Origin: an uncultured Mycolicibacterium sp.
GTDB taxonomy: Bacteria; Actinomycetota; Actinomycetes; Mycobacteriales; Mycobacteriaceae
Direction of reading: 5' to 3'
NCBI RefSeq assembly: GCF_937941905.1
Contig: NZ_CALDGS010000140.1
Location: 1-35,991, forward strand
DNA length: 35,991 bases
Position numbers and translations under genes: made by a program
Part shown: positions 7,565 to 15,204 of the stretch, piece after piece
Position numbering within the stretch: position 1 is the first letter of the stretch
Layout of the letters: every line of letters starts with the position of its first letter
Notes under the pieces: generated by a model
The model's input: only the letters and a program-made list of their open reading frames with translations
Told to the model about the DNA's origin: nothing
Database searches by the model: none

Positions 7565-9679
7565 TCACCGCGCGGGGGTGATGAGCTCCCAACCGTCCGG
7601 CACGCCCTCGACCTTGACCGAACCGCCCTCGGCCTCCAGCCGCACCGTCGCGTCCCCGAGCCGCAGATCGGTCAGCACCACCCGGCCCCAGGCCGCCGGC
7701 ACCCGGGGCCGCACCTCCAGCCGGCGGTGCGGCACGTCGGGGTCCAGCCCGAGGAACGAGCGCACCAGCAGCAGCGGCGCGGCGCTGGCCCAGGCCTGCG
7801 GCGAGCAGGAGGTCGGGTACGGCACCGGGGCCGGGAACTGGCTGCGCGGGAATCCGCAGTACAGCTCCGGCAGCCGGCCGCCGAACGCGGTGGCGGCGTC
7901 CAGCAGTCCCAGCGACAGCCGCTCGGCCAGCTCCACCGCGCCGGGCAGGTGGGCGTAGCGCAGCAGCCCGGCCACCGCGATCGCGGTGTCGTGCGGCCAC
8001 ACCGAGCCGTTGTGGTAGCTCATCGGGTTGTAGGCGCCCATGCCGGTGGCCAGCGTGCGCAGCCCGAACCCGGAGTCCATCTGCTCGCTCGCCAGCTTCT
8101 CGATCACCGCCGCGGCGTGCTCGTCGGAGGCGATGCCGGTCCACAGGCAGTGGCCGATATTGCTGGTCAGCGCGTCGATCTGGCGCTTGTTGCCGTCCAG
8201 CGCCACCGCGTACCACCCCCGCTCGGGCAGCCAGAAGGCGCGTTCGAAGCGGGTGCGCAGCGCCTCGGCCCGGGCCCGCAGCCGCTCGGCGGTGGCCGGT
8301 TCGTCGAACGCCTCGGCCAGGGCGGCCCGGGCCCGCAGCGCCGCGTACCAGTAGCCCTGCACCTCGCACAGCGCGATCGGCGGCTCCGCGCAGCGCCCGG
8401 CGGCGTCGTTGATGCCGTCGAAGCTGTCCTTCCAGCCCTGGTTGATCAGGCCGCGGTCGGTGGCGCGCCGGTACTCGATGAACCCGTCGCCGTCCCGGTC
8501 GCCGTAGCGGTCGGCCCAGCGCAGCGCGGCGTCGGCGGCCGGCAGCAGGGACCGGACGAACTCCTCGTCGGCACCCCAGCGCCAGCACTCGGCCAGCAGC
8601 ATCACGAACAGCGGGGTGGAGTCGATCGAGCCGTAGTAGACGCTGCCGCCCAGCGCGTCGGCGCTGGCCGGGCCGCGCCGCACCTCGTGCATGATGCGGC
8701 CGGGCTGCTCCTCGGTGATCGGGTCCTCGACCCGGCCCTGGGTCTCGGCGAGCTTCTGCAGCGTGCCGATCGACAGCCCCACGTCGATGGGCAGCGCCAT
8801 CCACGCGGTGAGCAGGCTGTCGCGCCCGAACAGCGTCATGAACCAGGGCGCCCCGGCGGCCACGAACGGCCGGCCCCCGTTCTCGTCGTGGATGAGCAGC
8901 GCGCCCAGGTCGCTCTCGGTGCGGCGCAGCACCTCGGTGAGCACGCGGTGGTCGGACTCTACGGTGGTGGTGGTGTCGCGCCAGGCCTCGATCTTGCGGG
9001 CCGGGGCGGTGGCCGCGAGTTTCTCGCCCTGGCGGAACCGGCTGCGCACACTCTGGTTGGCCCAGGTGGGCTGCACGACGATCTCGGTCTGCCAGGTCCG
9101 CCGCGGCGGCACCACCACCTTCCAGGACAGCGTGCCGGGCAGCACCGAGGGCCGGCCGGTCGCGGTGATCTTCACCCCGCGCACCATGTCGGCGCGGTCG
9201 TGCAGCACGAGTTCGTCGTCGACGACCGCCATCTCGGCCCCACCGGTGGCCACCCAGCCCTCCTTGACCGAGAACAGGTCGGCGAAGTCGGCGTCGACCT
9301 GCAGCTCGATCGACACCACGGTGGGCTCGTCGTCGAGGTTGTGCAGCGCGACGGTCTCCCGCATGCCGTCGGCGATGAGCCGCTCGCGCACCAGCAGCAG
9401 GGTGCTGTCGTACAGCCCGGGCCGGGGCGCGCGCCGCATGATGAACAGCGCGGCGAACGCCTCCGGGTGCTGCACGGTCAGCGCCTCGGGGGTGCGGCCG
9501 TCGACCTTGAGCTCCCAGCGCGACAACACCCGGGCGTCGCGGAAGAACAGCCCGTGCGCCCCGCCGGAGACGTCGCCGTGCCGGTCCGACAGGCAGAACG
9601 TGGAGCCCTCCACCAGCGTGACCGTGCCGCCGCCGGTGCCGATGGCGGCGGCCTCGCCGGTGTTCAGTGCGATCGTCAC
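7565..9679 (-). CDS. Glycogen-debranching-type enzyme (amylo-alpha-1,6-glucosidase family)
   Basis: A 704-residue two-domain protein. The N-terminal third, beginning near V-E-G-S-T-F-C-L-S-D-R-x-G-D, is the beta-rich domain found in many bacterial debranching-type enzymes (GDE_N type). The rest is an alpha/alpha toroid glycosidase with the marker block F-x-T-L-F-G-R-D-S-L-L-T-A near residue 270, then N-Q-G-W-K-D-S and Y-N-P-M-S-Y-H-N-G-S-V-W-P-H-D-T. The expected role is hydrolysis of alpha-1,6 branches in cytoplasmic glucans, or of a related alpha-glucoside. The GTG at 9679 overlaps the stop of the glycosyltransferase gene (GTGA) and has GGAAGG 7 nt upstream; the frame stays open far upstream but only as a shadow of that gene. 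The gene is not in the corresponding M. tuberculosis locus. Confidence 0.85.
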   Translation of the reverse strand: MTIALNTGEAAAIGTGGGTVTLVEGSTFCLSDRHGDVSGGAHGLFFRDARVLSRWELKVDGRTPEALTVQHPEAFAALFIMRRAPRPGLYDSTLLLVRERLIADGMRETVALHNLDDEPTVVSIELQVDADFADLFSVKEGWVATGGAEMAVVDDELVLHDRADMVRGVKITATGRPSVLPGTLSWKVVVPPRRTWQTEIVVQPTWANQSVRSRFRQGEKLAATAPARKIEAWRDTTTTVESDHRVLTEVLRRTESDLGALLIHDENGGRPFVAAGAPWFMTLFGRDSLLTAWMALPIDVGLSIGTLQKLAETQGRVEDPITEEQPGRIMHEVRRGPASADALGGSVYYGSIDSTPLFVMLLAECWRWGADEEFVRSLLPAADAALRWADRYGDRDGDGFIEYRRATDRGLINQGWKDSFDGINDAAGRCAEPPIALCEVQGYWYAALRARAALAEAFDEPATAERLRARAEALRTRFERAFWLPERGWYAVALDGNKRQIDALTSNIGHCLWTGIASDEHAAAVIEKLASEQMDSGFGLRTLATGMGAYNPMSYHNGSVWPHDTAIAVAGLLRYAHLPGAVELAERLSLGLLDAATAFGGRLPELYCGFPRSQFPAPVPYPTSCSPQAWASAAPLLLVRSFLGLDPDVPHRRLEVRPRVPAAWGRVVLTDLRLGDATVRLEAEGGSVKVEGVPDGWELITPAR

Positions 9680-10872
9680 GCGGTTACCTTCCGGTGCGGG
9701 TCGGGGGCCGTGCGCTGCGGGTCGGGCAGGATGCGGCGCAGCGCGACATGGCTGCCCGGCACCGCCCGGCGGCCCACCACCTCGCGGTAGATGCGCTCGT
9801 AGCCCGCGCCGAACTGCTCGAAGCCGAAGTGGTTCGCGACGTGCCGCCGGCAGTCGGCCGGATCGAGCGCGGCGGCGGCCTCGATGGCCGGCGGCAGCTC
9901 CATCGGCAGGTCGCAGACGATGCCGGTGACGCCGTCGCGCACCACCTCGCCCACCGCGCCGCCGCGCAGCGCCACCACCGGGGTGCCGCAGGCCATGGCC
10001 TCGATCATCACCATGCCGAACGGCTCCTCCCAGGTGATCGGGAACAGCAGGCAGCGGGCGTTGGCCAGCAGCTCGCGCTTGGCCACCGCGTCGGCCTCGC
10101 CGAACACGGTGTCGTTCGGGCCCAGCCGTGGGCGCACCTCGTTCTCGAAGTACTCCTTCTCGCTCGGCTCGTCGCACTTGCCGGCCAGGATCAGCGGGAT
10201 GCCGGCGGCATGCGCTGCCTCCACCGCGAGGTGCGCGCCCTTGTACGGGGCGTAGCGGCCCAGGAACAGCGCGTAGTTCTGTTTCTCGGCGGCGAACGGC
10301 CAGTCCTCGATGCGCAGCGAATTGTGCACCCGGCCAACCCAGTTCAGGTCCGGGGCGAGCTCGCGCTGGCGGTCGCTGATGGCGATCAGGCCGATCTCGT
10401 CGCCGAGTTCGCGGTAGTAGGGGTACAGGTCCTCGTCGATCGGCCCGTGCACGGTGGCCACGGTGGGGATGCCGAGGTTGCGGTAGGCGGGGGCGTTGAG
10501 CGGACCGGCGAAGGTGTGGTCGTGGATGAGGTCGATGCCCTCGGTGGCGGCGATCTCCTCGATCACCCGGCGCACCTTCAGGGCGTGCATCACCTCGGGA
10601 TAGGGCTGGCCGAGGCGTTCGGATTGCGTTGTGTCCCAGAGCGGCACGAACTTGGCCGCGATTCTGGCGTGGTGGCCCGCCCCGAGCACGGTGACCTTGT
10701 GGCCGCGGGCGGTCAGCGAGTCGGCCAGGTCCGCGACGACGGTCTCGGTGCCGCCGTAGCCGCGCGGCGGGATGTCGAAGTAGGGCGGTGCGATCAGAAC
10801 GATCCGCAGCGGATCGGTGTCGGTTCGAAGTTGCTTCCCATCGGTCAGGAATCCGGTGCCGCTCACGCTCAC
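9676..10872 (-). CDS. GT4-family glycosyltransferase under a CIRCE element
   Basis: A 398-residue GT-B-fold glycosyltransferase. The N-terminal domain has the acceptor-side loop P-P-x-G-Y-G-G-T-E (glycogen-synthase-like) and the strand I-H-D-H-T-F-A-G-P. The C-terminal domain has F-L-G-R-Y-A-P-Y-K-G and the donor-binding E-x7-E motif in E-P-F-G-M-V-M-I-E, followed by A-C-G-T-P-V-V. It should transfer a sugar from a nucleotide donor; the product is unknown. Coupling by a GTGA overlap to a debranching-type enzyme suggests a glucan, trehalose-related or compatible-solute path. The GTG at 10872 is chosen because AGAAAGGA ends 4 nt before it. A longer frame from an ATG at 10914 would begin inside the CIRCE spacer and is rejected. 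A second GTG at 10866 is possible. Confidence 0.85.
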   Translation of the reverse strand: MSVSGTGFLTDGKQLRTDTDPLRIVLIAPPYFDIPPRGYGGTETVVADLADSLTARGHKVTVLGAGHHARIAAKFVPLWDTTQSERLGQPYPEVMHALKVRRVIEEIAATEGIDLIHDHTFAGPLNAPAYRNLGIPTVATVHGPIDEDLYPYYRELGDEIGLIAISDRQRELAPDLNWVGRVHNSLRIEDWPFAAEKQNYALFLGRYAPYKGAHLAVEAAHAAGIPLILAGKCDEPSEKEYFENEVRPRLGPNDTVFGEADAVAKRELLANARCLLFPITWEEPFGMVMIEAMACGTPVVALRGGAVGEVVRDGVTGIVCDLPMELPPAIEAAAALDPADCRRHVANHFGFEQFGAGYERIYREVVGRRAVPGSHVALRRILPDPQRTAPDPHRKVTA

Positions 10873-10903
10873 GAAATCCTTTCTGCGAGACAACCCAGCG
10901 CAA

Positions 10904-10930
10904 TTAGCACTCATGTCCGACGAGTGCTAA
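10904..10930 (-). promoter_or_regulatory. CIRCE element (HrcA operator)
   Basis: TTAGCACTC (10904-10912), a 9-nt spacer and GAGTGCTAA (10922-10930) match the CIRCE consensus at every position. The dyad extends two further bases on each side (10902-10932), giving 11-bp perfect arms. CIRCE is the binding site of the heat-shock repressor HrcA. It lies 31 bp upstream of the glycosyltransferase GTG and overlaps the predicted -10 and start point, where bound HrcA would block transcription. In mycobacteria the known CIRCE sites precede groES and groEL genes. Confidence 0.93.
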
Positions 10931-10935
10931 TTATA
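10930..10935 (-). promoter_or_regulatory. -10 element TATAAT of the glycosyltransferase operon
   Basis: The minus strand reads TATAAT from 10935 to 10930, a perfect -10 hexamer that overlaps the outer edge of the CIRCE. The start point would fall near 10923, inside the CIRCE, giving a 5' leader of about 50 nt that contains the Shine-Dalgarno at 10884-10877. I see no good -35 at 16-18 bp spacing. Confidence 0.6.
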
Positions 10936-10963
10936 GGCCGGTGCCCGGCACCCCGCCGCGCGA

Positions 10964-10969
10964 TAACCT
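10964..10969 (+). promoter_or_regulatory. -10-like TAACCT for leaderless accD3
   Basis: TAACCT fits TANNNT and ends 6 nt before the GTG at 10976. There is no Shine-Dalgarno in front of that codon, so a leaderless transcript starting at the GTG is likely. No -35 was recognised. Confidence 0.4.
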
Positions 10970-10975
10970 CGGGCG

Positions 10976-12451
10976 GTGAGCCGGATACCTGCGGTGCAGC
11001 TGCGCGACGCGGTGCTCGACCCGGGGTCGTTCGTCAGCTGGGACACGCCCCCGCTGGAGGTGGCCACCACCGACGCCTACCGGCGCGAGCTGGCCGCGGC
11101 ACGCGCCGCCTCCGGGCTCGACGAGGCGGTGCTGACCGGGGAGGGCACCATCTCCGGCCGCCGGGTGGCGGTGGTGGTCTGCGAGTTCGACTTCCTGGCC
11201 GGCTCGATCGGGGTGGCCGCCGCCGAGCGGATCATCGCCGCGGTGGAGCGGGCCACCGCCGAGCGGCTCCCGCTGCTGGCCTCGCCGAGCTCCGGCGGCA
11301 CCCGGATGCAGGAGGGCACCGTCGCGTTCCTGCAGATGGTCAAGATCGCCGCGGCGATCGAGCTGCACAAGCGGGCGCACCTGCCCTACCTGGTCTACCT
11401 GCGCCACCCCACCACCGGCGGGGTGTTCGCGTCCTGGGGGTCGCTGGGCCACGTCACCGCCGCCGAGCCGGGGGCACTGATCGGGTTCCTCGGGCCGCGG
11501 GTCTACGAACACCTTTACGGCGAGCCGTTCCCGCCCGGGGTGCAGACCGCCGAGAACCTGCACCGGCACGGGGTGATCGACGCGGTGGTGCCGCTCTCGG
11601 GGCTGCGCGCCACCCTCGACCACGCGCTGCGGGTGCTCGCCGACGCGCCCGGCGAGCCGCCCGCACCGCCCGAGCAGCCGCCGCTGCCGGACGTGCCGGC
11701 CTGGGAGTCGGTGATCGCCTCCCGCCGCCCGGACCGCCCGGGCATCGGCTACCTGCTGCGCCACGGCGCCGACGACCACGTCCGGCTGTCCAGCGAGCAC
11801 GCCACCATGGCGCTGGCGCTGGCCCGGTTCGGCGGCCAGCCGGCGGTGGTGGTGGGTCAGCAGCGGGCGCAGGGCGGCAAGATCGGTCCGGCCGCGCTGC
11901 GCGAGGCCCGCCGCGGCATGGCCCTGGCCGCCGACCTGCAGCTGCCGCTGGTGCTGGTGATCGACACCGCCGGGCCGGCGCTGTCGGTGGAGGCCGAGCA
12001 GGGCGGACTGGCCGGGGAGATCGCGCGGTGCCTGGCCGAGCTGGTCACGCTGGACACCCCCACGCTGTCGGTGCTGCTCGGCCAGGGCAGCGGCGGGCCG
12101 GCGCTGGCGATGGTGCCGGCCGACCGGGTGCTGGCCGCCCGGCACGGCTGGCTGGCCCCGCTGCCGCCGGAGGGAGCCAGCGCGATCGTGTTCCGCGACA
12201 CCGAGCACGCCCCGCAGCTCGCCGCGGCGCAGGGCATCCGGTCGGCGGACCTGCTGCGCAACGGGATCGTCGACCACATCGTCGCCGAACGGCCGGACGC
12301 CGCCGACGAGCCGCAGCAGTTCACCCGGCGGCTCGCCGACACCATCGCCGTCGAGCTGCACCGGCTGCGCACCGCCCCGGCCGGGACCCGGCTGGCCGCG
12401 CGGCTGGCGCGGTACCGGGCCATCGGGCTGCCCGAGCTGCCGCGAACGTGA
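10976..12451 (+). CDS. accD3: Acyl-CoA carboxylase carboxyltransferase AccD3
   Basis: A 491-residue carboxyltransferase with fused beta-like and alpha-like crotonase halves, close to the 495 residues of M. tuberculosis AccD3 (Rv0904c). The N-terminal half has the oxyanion-hole segment S-S-G-G-T-R-M-Q-E-G near residues 101-110 and T-G-G-V-F-A-S-W. The C-terminal half has the matching G-Q-G-S-G-G-P-A-L-A-M. A Pro-rich linker near residues 224-238 joins the halves. It should transfer the carboxyl group from carboxybiotin on an AccA-type partner to an acyl-CoA; that partner is not in this window and the preferred acyl-CoA is not known. The gene is divergent from the CIRCE-controlled operon. Its stop codon TGA lies within the left arm of the intergenic repeat at 12441-12501. 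Confidence 0.92.
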   Translation: MSRIPAVQLRDAVLDPGSFVSWDTPPLEVATTDAYRRELAAARAASGLDEAVLTGEGTISGRRVAVVVCEFDFLAGSIGVAAAERIIAAVERATAERLPLLASPSSGGTRMQEGTVAFLQMVKIAAAIELHKRAHLPYLVYLRHPTTGGVFASWGSLGHVTAAEPGALIGFLGPRVYEHLYGEPFPPGVQTAENLHRHGVIDAVVPLSGLRATLDHALRVLADAPGEPPAPPEQPPLPDVPAWESVIASRRPDRPGIGYLLRHGADDHVRLSSEHATMALALARFGGQPAVVVGQQRAQGGKIGPAALREARRGMALAADLQLPLVLVIDTAGPALSVEAEQGGLAGEIARCLAELVTLDTPTLSVLLGQGSGGPALAMVPADRVLAARHGWLAPLPPEGASAIVFRDTEHAPQLAAAQGIRSADLLRNGIVDHIVAERPDAADEPQQFTRRLADTIAVELHRLRTAPAGTRLAARLARYRAIGLPELPRT

Positions 12452-12501
12452 GCCCGGGAGCGGGAAATCCGCGAAATCCCGCGCACAGGCTCACGTTCGC
12501 G
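12441..12501. repeat. Intergenic inverted repeat, copy 1
   Basis: Perfect 14-bp arms CGCGAACGTGAGCC (12441-12454) and GGCTCACGTTCGCG (12488-12501) flank a spacer with short A-runs (GAAATCC, GAAATCCC). It lies between the convergent accD3 and YhgE-type genes, and its left arm supplies the accD3 stop. It belongs to the same family as the elements at 22954, 23707 and 33734. Terminator function is inferred. Confidence 0.85.
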
Positions 12502-12512
12502 CGGACCGGGGG

Positions 12513-14519
12513 CTAGACCTCCACCGGCGGGAACAGCCGCTCCACCGTGTACTGGCGGTTGCGCCGGGCCGCCCAGGCGCTCGCGGCCAGGGCCACCACC
12601 AGCAGCCCCACCAGCACCGCGATCGCGATCCACAGCCGGTGGTCGATGCCGCCGACGGTGAGCTGCCGCAACCCGTTGACGGTGTAGGTCATCGGGTCGA
12701 ACGGGTGGATGATCTGGAACGGCTTGGCGGTGGTCTCCACCGGGTACACGCCGCCGGAGGACACCAGCTGGAACATCAGGAACGCCAGCGTCACCACCCG
12801 GCCGACGGCCACCCCCAGCAGCGCGTTGAACGCCTGGATCACCGCCAGGAAGGTCGCCGCCACCAGCACCAGGAACCCCAGCGTGGCGATCGGGTAGCGA
12901 GCCTGCAGCCCCACCCCGAAATGCACCACCGCGAACATCACCGCCACCTGGCAGACCGCGAGCACCAGCGCCGGCCAGAACGAGGCCAGCACCGTGCGCA
13001 GCGCGCCCACCCCGGCGACCACCGGCCGGGACCGCAACGGCGACAACAGCATCCAGATGATCAGCGCGCCGACGAACAGCGCCAGCGAGAAGAAGAACGG
13101 CGCGAACCCGGTGCCGAACGTCTCGGCCTCGTTGGTGTGCTCCAGCTCCAGCTCCACCGGAGCGGCCAGCGTCCGGGCCATCTCGGTGCGCTCCTGCGGC
13201 GTCCAGGACGGCACCTCGGTGGAGCCCTCGGTCAGTTTCTCGGCCAGCTCCCCGCTGCCGGAGCGCAGCTCGGCCGTGCCGTCGGCGAGCTTGGTCGCAC
13301 CGTCGGCGAGCTGCCGGCCGCCGGTGGCCAGCCGGATCAGCCCGCTGTGCAGCTGTTTGGCGCCGTCGTCGAGCTGGTGCACCCCGTCGCGCAGCTTGGC
13401 GACGTCCTCACGCAGCCCGCCGGTGAGCGCCCGGGTCATGAACGTGCGCAGCTTGGAGTTCGGGTCGGCCAGCTCCTGCTCCAGCTCGGCGGCGCTGTCG
13501 CGCAACCGGATCAGGCCCTCGTCGGTGGCCGGGTCGATGCCCTGGGCGTGCAGCAGATCGCGCGCCTTGGCCAGGAACTCGCCGGTGTCGCGCACCGCCG
13601 GGTCGGGGTTGTTGCGCAGGAAGCCGACGGCCTGGTCGATGATCGCCGAGGCCTGCTGGTAGTTGATGTTCAGCGCGGCGATCCGGTCGGTGGTGGAGCG
13701 CACCGCACCCGACAGCCGGGTGGCCGCCTGCCCCACCTGCTCGGGGTCGAGCTCCAGCGGGGCCAGCCGGTCCAGCACGTCCAGCAGCGGCCCGGTGGTC
13801 TCGTCCACCGACGAACGCAGCTGACCGGTGCCGGCGGCCAGCTTCTTCGCCCCGTCGCGGGCGCTGACCAGCCCGGTGGCCAGGGTGTCGGCGCCGGTGG
13901 CCAACGCGTGCGCACCGTCGTCGACGGCCGCCACGCCGTCGTCGAGCCGGCGCGCCCCGTCGGCGGCCTGGCGCAGCCCGTCGCCGGCGTCGGTGAGCCC
14001 GGTCAGCACCACGCCGACGGTCCGCTCCCCGATCCGGGCGTTGATCTCGTTGATCACCTCGCGGGCGGCGTTCTGGCCGATGATCGAGCCCAGGTAGTTG
14101 TTCGCGTCGTTGAAGGTGAACCGCAGCGCCGCCTGCTCCGGCCGCTGCCCGCCCGGCGAGGTGACCGCGGCGCTGAAGTTCTCCGGCAGCGTGATCGAGA
14201 AGTAGTAGCGGCCGTGCGCCACCCCGTCGGCGGCCTCCTGCGCGGAGACCCGGTGGATCTGCAGTTCACCGGAGTCGGCCAGGGCCTCGGCCACCTGCTC
14301 GCCGGCGTTGATGTGGTCGCCCTGGAACGGCGCGCCGCGGTCCTCGTTGACCAGCGCCACCGGCAGCTTGTTCACCTCGGCGAACGGGTTCCAGAACGCC
14401 CACAGGTACATCGCGCCGTACAGCAGCGGCATGAGCACGATCGTCGCGACCGCGATGCGCGGCACCGGGCCGCGGAAGTAGCGCTTGAGATCGGTTCCCA
14501 GGGACAGGACGGCGACCAT
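12513..14519 (-). CDS. YhgE/Pip-type ABC-2-like membrane protein
   Basis: A 668-residue membrane protein of the YhgE/Pip (phage infection protein-like) family. One membrane segment lies at about residues 22-44 and is followed by the family-typical stretch W-N-P-F-x-E-V-x-K-L-P-V-A-L-V-N-E-D-R-G. A large extracellular region follows, with many heptad-like D-G-A-x-x-L repeats at about residues 160-260 and 370-430 that should form long helices. At least five membrane segments close the protein (about 510-655), as in ABC-2 permeases. It is the last gene of the export operon and starts 2 bp after a small degenerate ABC ATPase gene, its probable partner. The cargo is unknown. The ATG at 14519 matches the domain boundary. 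Confidence 0.85.
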   Translation of the reverse strand: MVAVLSLGTDLKRYFRGPVPRIAVATIVLMPLLYGAMYLWAFWNPFAEVNKLPVALVNEDRGAPFQGDHINAGEQVAEALADSGELQIHRVSAQEAADGVAHGRYYFSITLPENFSAAVTSPGGQRPEQAALRFTFNDANNYLGSIIGQNAAREVINEINARIGERTVGVVLTGLTDAGDGLRQAADGARRLDDGVAAVDDGAHALATGADTLATGLVSARDGAKKLAAGTGQLRSSVDETTGPLLDVLDRLAPLELDPEQVGQAATRLSGAVRSTTDRIAALNINYQQASAIIDQAVGFLRNNPDPAVRDTGEFLAKARDLLHAQGIDPATDEGLIRLRDSAAELEQELADPNSKLRTFMTRALTGGLREDVAKLRDGVHQLDDGAKQLHSGLIRLATGGRQLADGATKLADGTAELRSGSGELAEKLTEGSTEVPSWTPQERTEMARTLAAPVELELEHTNEAETFGTGFAPFFFSLALFVGALIIWMLLSPLRSRPVVAGVGALRTVLASFWPALVLAVCQVAVMFAVVHFGVGLQARYPIATLGFLVLVAATFLAVIQAFNALLGVAVGRVVTLAFLMFQLVSSGGVYPVETTAKPFQIIHPFDPMTYTVNGLRQLTVGGIDHRLWIAIAVLVGLLVVALAASAWAARRNRQYTVERLFPPVEV

Positions 14520-14521
14520 GT

Positions 14522-15184
14522 CTATTCGCCACCTTTCGACTCGGGCACCGCAACGGTGCGAAGGCCCAGGGCGGCCGCGTCGTTGGCCGAGGAGGTCAGC
14601 ACGGTCCGCCGCTCCCCCAGTGCGAGCAACCGCTCGGCGAGCAGTTTGCGGTCGGCGTCGCTGGTCACGGCGTCGACGGTGCCCACCACCAGCAGTTGCG
14701 GCCGCGCCGTCGCGGCCAGCGCGATGCGCAGCAGCAGCCGGTCCAGTTCGCCGAGCTCCTCGACATAGGTGCCCGGCGCCGGGGTGGGCAGCTCGCCGAA
14801 CACCGGCTCGCAGACCGCGGCGAGGTCGTCGGCCCCGATCCGGCCCACCGGCCGGTACCAGGGCGAGGTCCAGGCCTTCTGCTCGGCCAGCACGTCGGCC
14901 ACGGTGACCGCCTCGACCAGGTCGTCGACGCCGTCGAACCCGGCGACCGCCGCCAGCCCGAAGATGTCGGTCGCGCGGGTGCGGCCGAACACCGACAGCT
15001 CCCCGCCGCTCGGGCGCATCCGGCCGGCCAGGGTGAGCAGCAGCGCGGTGCGCCCCTCCCCGGGCGGGTGCCGCAGCACGGTCACCCCGTCTGCGGGGAC
15101 CTCCAGGTCGACGGGTCCGTAGATCGGCCCGTCCGGGCCGCGCATGCTCAGGGCGCGTGCGGTGATCGCTGGGGTATCGGCCAC
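14522..15184 (-). CDS. Degenerate ABC-type ATP-binding protein
   Basis: A 220-residue soluble protein with the shape of an ABC nucleotide-binding domain but damaged motifs. The P-loop region reads H-P-P-G-E-G-R-T, with Arg in place of the invariant Lys. The signature region reads E-E-L-G-E-L-D instead of LSGGQ. The Walker B strand L-L-V-V-G ends without the Asp-Glu pair. Hydrolysis is therefore unlikely, although nucleotide binding may remain. It sits directly between a TMD-NBD exporter and the YhgE-type protein, and is probably a structural or regulatory partner of the latter. The GTG at 15184 is chosen for its spacing to GGGATGG; a GTG at 15202 is an alternative. Confidence 0.75.
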   Translation of the reverse strand: MADTPAITARALSMRGPDGPIYGPVDLEVPADGVTVLRHPPGEGRTALLLTLAGRMRPSGGELSVFGRTRATDIFGLAAVAGFDGVDDLVEAVTVADVLAEQKAWTSPWYRPVGRIGADDLAAVCEPVFGELPTPAPGTYVEELGELDRLLLRIALAATARPQLLVVGTVDAVTSDADRKLLAERLLALGERRTVLTSSANDAAALGLRTVAVPESKGGE

Positions 15185-15204
15185 CCGACCATCCCAACAC
15201 ACGT

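Noticed and set aside
9680..10903. Upstream extension of the debranching enzyme frame to 1112 codons
   Set aside because: The extension is read through the glycosyltransferase gene in another frame and has no domain sense. GTG 9679 with GGAAGG upstream and a GTGA overlap is the real start.
10873..10914. ATG 10914 as start of the glycosyltransferase
   Set aside because: It lies in the CIRCE spacer and has no Shine-Dalgarno. The extra 14 residues have no family counterpart, whereas GTG 10872 follows AGAAAGGA.
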